Assembly: GCA_023362775.1 (NCBI GenBank)
Contig: JALMGJ010000014.1
Coordinates: 4,365,501-4,429,500, forward strand
DNA: 64,000 nt
Direction: 5' to 3'
Source: Charina bottae
Lineage: Eukaryota; Chordata; Lepidosauria; Squamata; Charinaidae
The notes beneath the pieces were generated by a model. That model did not search any database. It was not told where the DNA came from and saw nothing but the letters and a program-made list of their open reading frames with translations. Below, piece by piece: positions 1-7,830 of this stretch. Every line of letters starts with the position of its first letter. The first letter of the stretch is position 1. The translations under genes were made by a program, and so were the position numbers.

Positions 1-663
1 ATAATAATAATGATGATGATGCACGCTTACAATATGCAGCTACAAAATAGGATAATTTCTCCAGGTTCACCATCATAGCCAATCCAATGATTCCTCCCTG
101 GATCAATTTACTTACCAATATGTACCAGCAATGGATGGATGGATGGATGGATGGGTCTATCTTATGGCATCCATTTTTATATTCTTCCTAGCTGTCACAA
201 AGGATTCTGGGAATCTGCAACTTCCCTCTCCACAGAAGGAATATATAGTAGTAGTAGTAGTAGTAATCACTGAAACTCCTATGTCTTCACTTCTATAAAA
301 CAGCAATTCTACAAGAAAAATGAACAATTTTCAGCTCTGAAGCACATTTTTAAATCACCATCTCATAAATTATACAACAAAAGGAAACTTAATGAGGAGT
401 TGTTATGTTGGTTAGAAGTTGTCCCAGAAGCATACTATATTTTAAAACTGGCTCATTCTGGGATAACATGCTAAGTGACTGGAATCTAGATGATGGTTGT
501 GGTGGTGTTGGTGTTACTCGAATAATTCCTAGGTTTCTAGCTGGAATTTAAATTTCTAAAGAATACCAAAGATAGGATTCATTTTGTTTGTTCTTTGTAC
601 TGCGTTAATCCTTAATAGATAAAAGCATAAAAATAATAACCCTAACCCTACAATAGTCATAAG
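1..663. other. Intergenic, AT-rich, with short microsatellites
   Basis: No gene or recognisable element. It holds (ATG)n at 7-22, (ATGG)n at about 131-155 and (GTA)n at about 248-266. Two CCCTAA units near 638-650 are too few to be a telomeric array. Confidence 0.6.
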
Positions 664-1044
664 ATTAGGGCTCATATAATCCAGAAAATTTTCAGAGGAG
701 ACTTTGACTGGTCTCACACATCATGTTGAAGCATAATGTAGCTTAATGAGTTGTGTTAACCCAATCATCTTGGTATGTAAATCATGGTCTATAACTTAGT
801 GCAGTGTTTCTCAACCGTGGCAACTTTAAGATGTGTGGACTTCAACTCCCAGAATTCTACAACATGGCTGACTGGGGAATTCTGGAAGTTGAAGTCCACA
901 CATCTTAAAGTTGCCAAGGTTAAGAAACACTGCACTAGTATGCTGTGCAACCCTGCCAGTTGCAGTTTAGTCAATAAATAATGATTAAACAAATCATAGC
1001 ACCATAGACAGATGCAAAAATGGGCCAGAACTGAGCTTGGAAAG
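664..1044 (+). repeat. Dispersed repeat, copy 1 of a local pair, containing a hAT insertion
   Basis: It starts ATTAGGGCTCATA and ends TTGGAAAG, and it is collinear with 2391-2802. The shared sequence includes GAAGCATAATGTAGCTTAAT and GACAGATGCAAAAATGGGCC. It is interrupted by a hAT-type element at 802-932. Related but more decayed sequence with the phrases AACCATGG and GTGTGAACCCA recurs at about 16440-16660, 17930-18120, 20700-20840 and 58500-58700, so this is an old squamate interspersed repeat. The family name was not recognised. Confidence 0.65.
802..932. mobile_element. Non-autonomous hAT-type palindromic element, family A
   Basis: Near-perfect palindrome: it opens CAGTGTTTCTCAACC and closes GGTTAAGAAACACTG, with GTGTGGACTTCAACTCCCAG inside. 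No coding capacity. The flanking octamers ACTTAGTG and CACTAGTA match only partly, but the paired repeat at 2391-2802 shows the uninterrupted site. Confidence 0.8.
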
Positions 1045-2390
1045 AAACCACTTTCTGTCTTTTCAGGATTGACATTCCTGCTTTGTGCTCCTAAACTCTA
1101 GCTTGATTTTTCTTGAAAGATACTCAAACTGCTTCTTGTCTTGGAGTACAAGAAAACTGAGTCTGTTTGTGGTCTTTCTTATGTTGATGATGTTGCTGAG
1201 TTGGAACTGAATTACAACTCCCAGCATTCACTACACACCACTATACTGGCTGAGGTTGTTGGGGATTGTAGTTCTTCATCAAGGGGGCCACACATTCTCC
1301 TCTCCAATGATATCTGGGGTGATGGCCAGAAACTATAGTTGTTGTTGTATGGGTTATAGATATGATCTCTGATTTCACGATGGAGATTTTTTCCTTGGCC
1401 AGGGAAAAGTGATGGGAGAAAGTGTGGAATCCTGCATGAACATTTGTTTATGTAAAAGAGAATAATTAAAACCCCAAGATATAGCTGGATCAAGCCTGCA
1501 AGCCTATTTCATCTGGTATCTTTGTGTGTGTGTATGTGTGGGGAAGATGTTGGGAACTTGGTCTACAGCATCAAGCCAAGGGTCTACTTCAACCCGCTCC
1601 CTTCCTTAGAAACTTGTCTCCTGGAGGCATTTGATCCCATTCTACTGAAGACAGACTCAAGGATATTGAGACAGAAAGAAGTGTGCGTGTGTGAGCAGGT
1701 GTGATTTCAGTGAAGGTTTGGTTGGGAAAGTAATTGGTAAGGTAAGACAGGAGGCCTCCATCACCCCAGCTGAATTTCTACAGGAGGTTAATAAGAGATG
1801 ACAGACAATTGCAGCCATCTAATCCAGGAATTGTTGTGCAAGTGAGTCTATTAGTGGATTGATGACTAATGCAATATGTTGGAAGATGTACTAACAGGAG
1901 GAAGAGTTGCTAGTGTGATTCGACTGACCCATTCTGCTTGAGGTACCATGTTATTCATTGTTTTAAAGCCCTCTCCTCTTCGTCTTTACAGGTGGGTCAT
2001 CCTGATAGTGGAGTTCAAAAATAATTCCTGCCCTCAAACTGGCTGTGGCAGTTAGTCAGTGATCCACCATGGAATATCTAGGCAAGGAAGAGGTGGGGGA
2101 GCTGCAAGAGACTAAAATAAAAATATCATTTTGGGGGCCTTGGGTGTTTTCCAGAATTTCATCTGATAGACACATTTTGGGTACCTAACATCAGTCTGGA
2201 TGAGCGGACTATGACAAAGGAATCCTTCAGTGTCAAGTGATGCTTCCCGTGATCAATGTTTGTGAGGGTCTTAGGACATATGGTTTGAGTGTTATCATAT
2301 ATGGTTCGTATATGCTCACACTTATCCGATAGGTTCATCAGATAGATGTTTTAGGACAGGTCATAACAATAAGGCAAAATGCATGGTGCA
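1045..2390. other. Intergenic, no gene seen
   Basis: A short foldback remnant lies at about 1207-1285 (ATTACAACTCCC and GGGATTGTAGTT facing each other). A (TG)-rich run is near 1523-1542. The rest looks unique. No supported ORF. Confidence 0.5.
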
Positions 2391-2802
2391 ATTAGGGCTC
2401 ATACCATCCAGGGAATTTTCAGAGGAGACTTCGACCTGGTCTCACACATCACGTTGAAGCATAATGTAGCTTAATGAGTTGTGTTAACCCAGTCACCATG
2501 GTATGTAAATTTATTTATTTATTTTTCAATTTCTATTACCACCCCATCTCCCCCAAAGGGGACTCTGGGCAATTTACAAAATATAACAGTTAAAATAAAT
2601 ATACAACCATACAAATATACAATCATCAAAAATACTAATACATTAAATATAAAATCCAGGAGGCGATAAGATGGTAAATCATGGTCTATGACGTAGCGTG
2701 TTGTGCAATCCTGCCAGTTGCAGTTTAGTCAATAAATAATGATTAAACAAATCATAGCACCATAGACAGATGCAAAAATGGGCCAGAACTGAGTTTGGAA
2801 AG
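2391..2802 (+). repeat. Dispersed repeat, copy 2, containing a CR1-like insertion
   Basis: Collinear with 664-1044 but lacks the hAT element; the site reads ACGTAGCG instead. It is interrupted at about 2509-2665. The sequence TTTTAGGACAGGT occurs just before it (about 2350) and directly after it (about 2804), which looks like a target-site duplication of about 13 bp and so suggests retroposition of the whole unit. Confidence 0.6.
2509..2665 (-). mobile_element. CR1-like LINE 3' tail
   Basis: On the - strand it ends in the (AAATA)-type tail that follows AGTCCCCTTTGGGGGAGATG, the typical CR1/L2-like 3' end of squamates. It is severely 5'-truncated and inserted in the repeat copy at 2391-2802. 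Confidence 0.65.
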
Positions 2803-4592
2803 GTTTTTAGGACAGGTATCCACCCCTATGCAACAAAGTGAGCAGGAGAAATCCTGAAATGTAGCAGGGTTCATTTATTATGTTTTAAAATGACTGAAGT
2901 AACGTACAAGACCACCCTTAAAAAGAAGAAGAGGAGAATCATGAAGTTTTGAATCTAAAATAATATCATTGTAATTATCCTGGATTTTAAATTGCTTCCA
3001 CCATAAAACTGCAGCCTCTTTAGATAAACTCCCTGTTTCTGCACTGGGCTAATTCCATTCATTCCCAACTCTTCAGGAGAGAACACATGTAGGACCAGGA
3101 ATCAAGGTGGTTCTTTCCTTTAAAAACTCAGGGGGGAAATCCCATTGAGCTGTGGAAGATCAAGACATTGGGAGGGAATTTGCAAGCTTTCATTTCAAAT
3201 CTTGGGATTAAGAGCTGACTCAGTGCTTTCAACATCCCTCCTCCTCCTTTTCTGGCAAGGAGAAAAGCAGATTATAAACAATTTGAGACCAAGATACTCA
3301 ACTAGATTTATTGTCAGCAGGTGGAATCCTTGGTCTTATTTTGATCCCATGGATAGGGCTGTAGCTCCCACCTCCCAATTCTTTTAAAGGCTGAATTGGA
3401 AATGTGAATATGAATCTTTCTTTTGGTGGGGTTAGTGTTTGCAGAAATCATGGAGAGAGCTGGCTTATGGAATCACCAAGGGTTGGATACAACTGAATGG
3501 ATAATTCGATTCGATTCGAGTGTTTGCCTCTTCCTAGAGCTTAAGTATAGGAAATGATAATGGTATTGATTAGCTCAAGGGCTTTCTAATGCAGGGATAT
3601 GAGATGCAACAAGGATTCTGATGTTTGCATTTAATAATATCAAATCGATATGATATGATATAGAGTAAAGAACATCTCCATTACATTTCAAATGATCAGA
3701 AGAAGTTGAGATGGTTCTAAAATCAGTATTTTCCCCCCAAGCTGGTGCCTTCCAAATGTTTTGGAAGTCTAAAACTGCCATGAATCTCAACCAGTATGAT
3801 CAATGATTATGGGAGATGGGGTGTGTAAGCCAATATCTGGGGCTGAACTCCCAACTTTTGGCTGTTCTATTTCTCTATCTAGTCCAGTGTTTCCTGCTTC
3901 TGTTTGATAGAAGTTCTTGACCAGCTACAAAATACATTTAATGTCAGGAACTGAATCTGCAGTTCAGATATTTTGGTTGAACATAGAGCCTTTGCAGCAA
4001 AACGTGTTCTCTCAGTGAGGTAAGGTCCCTCCACTTGTCCTTGGTCTGTGTTACCATGACAAATTCAGGCTGGGTCTCCTAAACACATACCACTCTTAGC
4101 CATCATGTACTTTGCTTTTAGCTTTGCGTGGTCTATGAAGTTTTGTTGCTTGTAATCCCTTACTGTATTTTATTTTTGTTTAGTTTATCGGCCATTACTG
4201 TTTAGAATTCATGGTTCATGGCTGGTACAAACCCAGCCAGTCCCTGTATCTTTGATAAAATGCTGAAAAAGACCCCTTAGCTTAGCAAAATGGGTGACCC
4301 CAGTAACCGATGGCCTTCTAAGGATACTAGCCCATTTTTTAAAATGTGCAAATGGGCAAGTATTTGCATGCAAGAAATCCCATGAAATCCCTCTGTAGCT
4401 TGTACTGATGATGACATTATACACTGCAGTGTCACTGAACATGTGTTCAAGTGACAAGTCTATTCCATGGCGTTTCCACACTTTAACTGAAATAATTAAT
4501 TGCAGGCATTTTGCCACCTTGTTTTAATGCTCTAGTCAAAGAAACCCCTCAATTCTGTATGCATTTTGCCCCATGGGACAAGAGGAGGGCTT
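2803..4592. other. Intergenic, no gene seen
   Basis: Contains a fragment near 3470-3515 resembling a Bov-B-type tail (GGTTGGATACAACTGAATGG followed by ATTCG repeats), and a degraded dispersed repeat near 3720-3845. No supported ORF. Confidence 0.45.
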
Positions 4593-4740
4593 GAATAGAA
4601 TAATAGAATAGAATAGAATAGAATAGAATAGAATAGAATAGAATAGAATAGAATAGAATAGAATAATAACTTTATTGTCATCCCACTATACACTATACAC
4701 CAAGTGCACAATAGAATGAAATTTCGTTGCAGTTGGCTCA
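4593..4740 (-). mobile_element. CR1-like tail with (AATAG)n array
   Basis: An array of about 14 AATAG units runs 4593-4666, followed by AATAACTTTATTGTCATCCC and GAAATTTCGTTG. Read on the - strand this is a LINE 3' end (ACAATAAAG) continued by a TATTC array. A CR1 LINE group whose 3' end seeds AATAG arrays is described in snakes. An (AAT)n tract follows at 4756-4798. Confidence 0.65.
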
Positions 4741-4924
4741 CAATTTCAATCAAACAATAAAATAATAATAATAATAATATAATAATAATAATAATAAACA
4801 TAGTTACTATAAAACGTGTGTCAATCTGTGTGTTTAGAAGTACAGCACAATTGTCTTAACTTCTCAATGAGTTATGTCTGTCTATAAAGATTGGCTGGAA
4901 ATAAATGCCACCATCCCTTTAGAG

Positions 4925-4993
4925 CATGCTGGCTGGGGGATTCTGGGAGTTGAAGTCCACACATCTTAAAGTTTCTGAGGTTGAGAAACACTG
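4925..4993 (+). mobile_element. Half of a hAT-type element (family A) with intact 8-bp duplication
   Basis: Only the right half is present, from CATGCTGGCTGGGGG to GAGAAACACTG. The octamer CTTTAGAG stands on both sides (4917-4924 and 4994-5001). The left terminal repeat is absent. Confidence 0.75.
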
Positions 4994-5067
4994 CTTTAGA
5001 GAGCTATTCATTTCTTCTCAGTTTCCAGTTACCGGGAGACTCCAGGACTGGTGTGTGTGTGAGTGTG

Positions 5068-5069
5068 AT

Positions 5070-5100
<31 letters not shown>

Positions 5101-5170
5101 AGGGAGGGAGGGAGGGAGGGAGGGGGGGAGGGGGAGGGGGGAGGGGGAGGGGGAGAGGGAGAGGGAGAGA
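5068..5170 (+). repeat. Purine tract (GA)n, (GGGA)n
   Basis: A run of AG dinucleotides passes into GGGA and GGGGGA units. It is an asymmetric purine/pyrimidine tract of about 100 bases, and the Arg/Gly-rich ORFs over it are artefacts. Confidence 0.9.
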
Positions 5171-5879
5171 ATATATGACATATGACAGGTCAGATCAGAG
5201 ATGGTTAACTTGTCCCCCAGATGGTGCTCAACCTTAGCTGCCTGTGGCCCTAATCCGTATAGCCAATAGCAAGGGATGCTGGGAATTTTACTTCACAACA
5301 TCTAGAGAGCCAAAGTTCCTTATGCTGTAAAATGGTGTCTTTGATCAAAAAGGTTTCCTCCCCAACTTTCTTCTACCAATCTTTTGATGATATAGAAACC
5401 ACATCCTTCACATTTAGTCAACTTTAGTGGTAAGCTAGGATGATGATGATGATTTCCCCAAGACTTCCTTCCTGTTCCCTGCAATGCTTTCCTCTCTAAA
5501 GCTTAACCAAGTAACCGAAGGGGGCTAGAAAAATGGAAGAGCAGGTGAGATCTCTGAAAATACACAGCGGTTGGAGTTGGGTGGCTCATGAAACTAGGTT
5601 AAAATGGAGCTGGGTTGTCTGAACTTCAGGGTGCTTCAGGAACTCAGCACTTCGTAGTTTCCCCAGTCTTTGCAGTTTGTGTGAAGCAGACCAGCAGGGT
5701 GGGCCACTGTAGAGTTCATCTGGGGCATCAAAGCATAGGAACAAGGCTGTGTTTCATCAAACCCGGGTTGGGGGGGTTGCATGTTGTGGGAACCCAACCA
5801 ATCCTTTAGCTGGTCTCCTGAAGAAGTCTCCAAGGGTCCTCTTTTATTCCACCCAGCAGAAGAGCTGCCTTTTCAATCC
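5171..5879. other. Upstream flank of the CpG island
   Basis: No gene. A fragment at about 5268-5312 (GATGCTGGGAATTTTACTTC then ACATCTAGAGAGCC) belongs to an old dispersed repeat also seen near 18500-18550. The rest is unique and could hold distal promoter elements. Confidence 0.4.
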
Positions 5880-6058
5880 CTAAGTCTAAGGGACGTGCTG
5901 GCAGTTCTGGGGGACCTTGGCATCGCCAGTGGCCCTCTGCGCCCCTCCTCGCTCGATTGCACGGAAGGTGGGTGCTCACGCAAGAACCAGCTCGGACCCA
6001 ACAGTGCCCTCTCGCCCCCTTCCGCCCCCCGCCTGTCAGTCATCACCACCAGGCGGGC

Positions 6059-6072
6059 CTCATGCGCAGCCC
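6059..6072 (+). promoter_or_regulatory. NRF-1-like site
   Basis: CTCATGCGCAGCC matches an NRF-1 half-palindrome (TGCGCA core). A second similar site, TTGCGCATGATT, lies near 6735-6746. NRF-1 sites are common in CpG-island promoters of neuronal genes. Motif evidence only. Confidence 0.35.
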
Positions 6073-6317
6073 GGCGTTCGCCGCAGCCCCGCCCGCGAAG
6101 ATTCCGCGGACGTGCTTTACAGTCGCCCTCCAACTGCCGGAGGCTGCCTCCATTTCCCCTTTGTAGAAAACGTGACACCCAAGCCTGAACGAAGCACCCT
6201 CCTTCTGCGGGCCGTTGCTGGACAGGGACCGGAGGCTGCTGATAGGGGATGGGGGGCGGGGGGCGGGGGAGGAAAGGGGGCGGACCGAAGCTTCAGCTGC
6301 AGGAGCAGGAACAGGAG

Positions 6318-6347
6318 CCGGGGCCGGGGCCGGGGCCGGGGCCGGGC
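6318..6347 (+). repeat. GGGGCC-type hexanucleotide tract
   Basis: About five tandem hexamers of the form CCGGGG sit in the CpG island about 0.87 kb upstream of the start codon. A second G-rich run lies just upstream at about 6246-6284. Both can be expected to form G-quadruplexes on the + strand. Whether the tract is transcribed is unknown. Confidence 0.8.
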
Positions 6348-6847
6348 AAAGCGGAGTGGGCCACCATCCCATCGCGGACCCGGAGAAACATCAGGATAGT
6401 GGGCAGCCGCGAAATCAAGGGAAAAGGCCCCCGTGCTTCGCAAAGGGGGGGGGGAGAGATTGGGGGTGGTGGTGGGTGCTTCCCTCCCTGCCCGTCCCCT
6501 CCCTTCTCCTCCGCACCAGCTGCAGCGGGAAGCTCTGCGGAGATCTCCCGTGATGAATGCGCTGCACCCGGCCAGCCCCCTTCCTCCTCCCCCTCCCCCC
6601 GGCCCCCAACCTCCCTTCCTCCTGGTCCCGGAGCATCCTCCTGTTGGAGAACTGGCCATGCAGTGTAAGCGGGGGGGGGCACGATTGGGGCAGGGGGAGG
6701 AAAAAGGGAAAGCGATCCCTGCCTTCGCCGTGGCATTGCGCATGATTCTGCGGCTCTGTTGCCTTGCACGCTCCAACCCACCTTGGCACGGGGGAGGGGG
6801 CCGCCGCGCTCTCCCCCTCCCCCTCGGGCCGAGGCTGTCAGAGCCGT

Positions 6848-6905
6848 CAGCCAATCGGGACCCGCCCCCCCTTCCCGACCGGCCAATCGGACGCCGGCGG
6901 GGGCG
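6848..6905 (+). promoter_or_regulatory. Paired CCAAT boxes with GC boxes
   Basis: Two copies of GCCAATCGG about 37 bases apart (near 6850 and 6882) flank CCCGCCCCCCC. CCAATCGG is a good NF-Y site, and CCCGCCCC is an Sp1/KLF-type site. Position and spacing suit a core promoter that starts some tens of bases downstream. Factor assignment is inferred from the motifs. Confidence 0.6.
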
Positions 6906-6936
6906 TCGCCGAAGTGGAGAAAAGAGCGAAGCTCTA

Positions 6937-6981
6937 ATGGCCCAGGCTAGGCTGCGCGCCGGGAGAAGCCTGCGGGGCTGA
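6937..6981 (+). CDS. Upstream ORF 1 (14 codons)
   Basis: Encodes MAQARLRAGRSLRG and then TGA. It lies 35 bases after the second CCAAT box, so it may or may not be in the transcript. It has no recognised product; any effect would be on ribosome scanning. Confidence 0.3.
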   Translation: MAQARLRAGRSLRG

Positions 6982-7058
6982 GCGCTCGGGCTGTCGCGAG
7001 CGGCGCAGGTGGCTGGGCTGGGCGAGGCGAGCGGCGAGCGAGCGAGCGCGGCGGGAGG

Positions 7059-7115
7059 ATGGCGAGAGCCGCGGCGGGGAGGCAGCCGGGCGTCGGGCTG
7101 GGGAGGAGGGCATGA
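7059..7115 (+). CDS. Upstream ORF 2 (18 codons), strong Kozak context
   Basis: Encodes MARAAAGRQPGVGLGRRA and stops with TGA at 7113-7115. The context is strong (A at -3, G at +4: GGGAGGATGG). Its stop codon overlaps the start codon of the next upstream ORF in an ATGA arrangement. It is an uncharacterised peptide, and its likely role is translational control of the IGSF9B start. Confidence 0.45.
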   Translation: MARAAAGRQPGVGLGRRA

Positions 7116-7213
7116 GCGCGGGGACGGCACTCAGCCCGGGCTCTGCGCGGCGAAGGAAAGGGCGCTTCGCAGCTAAGGATGACGCCCCTGCTCGCCGGTC
7201 GGTAGTACTATGA
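7112..7213 (+). CDS. Upstream ORF 3 (33 codons) ending on the IGSF9B start codon
   Basis: The start ATG is at 7112 (G at -3, A at +4). The frame runs 33 codons rich in Arg, Ala and Ser and ends at TGA 7211-7213, which overlaps the IGSF9B ATG at 7210-7212 as ATGA. No known domain. The arrangement suggests termination-reinitiation or attenuation of main-ORF translation. Confidence 0.45.
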   Translation: MSAGTALSPGSARRRKGRFAAKDDAPARRSVVL

Positions 7214-7279
7214 TTTGGTATGTGGCCACTTTGGTAGCAAGTGTGATCAGCAGCGCCCGGGGACTCGTAGCCGCTCAAG
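7210..7279 (+). CDS. IGSF9B: IGSF9B coding exon 1: signal peptide
   Basis: Encodes residues 1-23 and the first base of codon 24. The peptide MIWYVATLVASVISSARG has a short hydrophobic core and looks like a secretory signal peptide; cleavage probably falls near the exon 1/2 junction. This start matches the family (IGSF9B proteins begin MIWYVA). The donor is strong (CAAG|GTGAGT) and the exon ends in phase 1, which fits exon 2. The start codon context is weak (C at -3, A at +4), and upstream ORFs precede it, so translation may be restrained. Confidence 0.93.
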
Positions 7280-7830
7280 GTGAGTCGAAGTGCACGGCGG
7301 CGGCTCCCCCGCCGCTCCCTCTGCAGCGGCGCTCCGGGCTTGCCCCGGTGCCCAGGAGCCGCTCCAGCCCGGCGCTCTCGGGTCGCTGCTCCGCGTTCTC
7401 TTCCCGGGGAGGGGGCACTCCCGCCGGTCGCTTGATCTGCGGGAGATGGGGTCGGGGTCTCGGCGGGGGGGGCGGCGGCGGGAGAAGTCGCCTTTTCGCG
7501 GCAGGAGGTTCCCCTGCGGGCGAGGAAGGGAGCCCTCGGGGCGGCTTGGCAGAAACTTGCCAAGGAGGCGAAGGCGCCGCAACCTGCTTTTTCTCCTGCG
7601 GCTCGGGGTTGGGGGCAGGAAAGGAGCGAGGGGGTGCCCGGGAAGAGCGCCGGGCTTGGGGCAGTTTGTCAAATTAATGGGAGGGAAAGAGAAGAGAATG
7701 CGGAGACGCAAGCCTTTTTTCCCTTCCTAATTGCAGACTTTTCTGAATGGCTCAAATGCAGCGTAAGGTGTTTCCTTTTTCTCGCCTTCTTTTATTTTAT
7801 TTCGCGATTTCCCTGCGACCCGACCCACAC

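Larger units (their letters stand above)
5880..7830 (+). promoter_or_regulatory. IGSF9B: CpG island and promoter region of IGSF9B
   Basis: The base composition turns sharply GC- and CpG-rich from about 5880, peaks at 6000-7670 and fades by about 7830. It covers the 5' UTR, exon 1 and the start of intron 1. No TATA box is obvious before the start codon. This is the usual architecture of a broad CpG-island promoter. The transcription start cannot be fixed by eye; it probably lies between about 6900 and 7060, after the CCAAT boxes. Long ORFs here on both strands are composition artefacts. Confidence 0.85.

Noticed and set aside
636..652. Telomere-like CCCTAA repeats
   Set aside because: Only about two units; not an interstitial telomeric array.
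4926..5237. Arg/Gly/Glu-rich ORF
   Set aside because: Translation of the (GA)n(GGGA)n purine tract.
5917..6399. 160-codon + strand ORF and overlapping ORFs in the CpG island
   Set aside because: Composition artefact; no conserved motif and no splice context that joins it to IGSF9B.
6117..7130. 337-codon ORF on the - strand, longest in the window
   Set aside because: It lies wholly in the CpG island, is Pro/Arg/Ser-rich with no domain, and overlaps the IGSF9B promoter and leader. GC-rich sequence lacks stop codons by chance.
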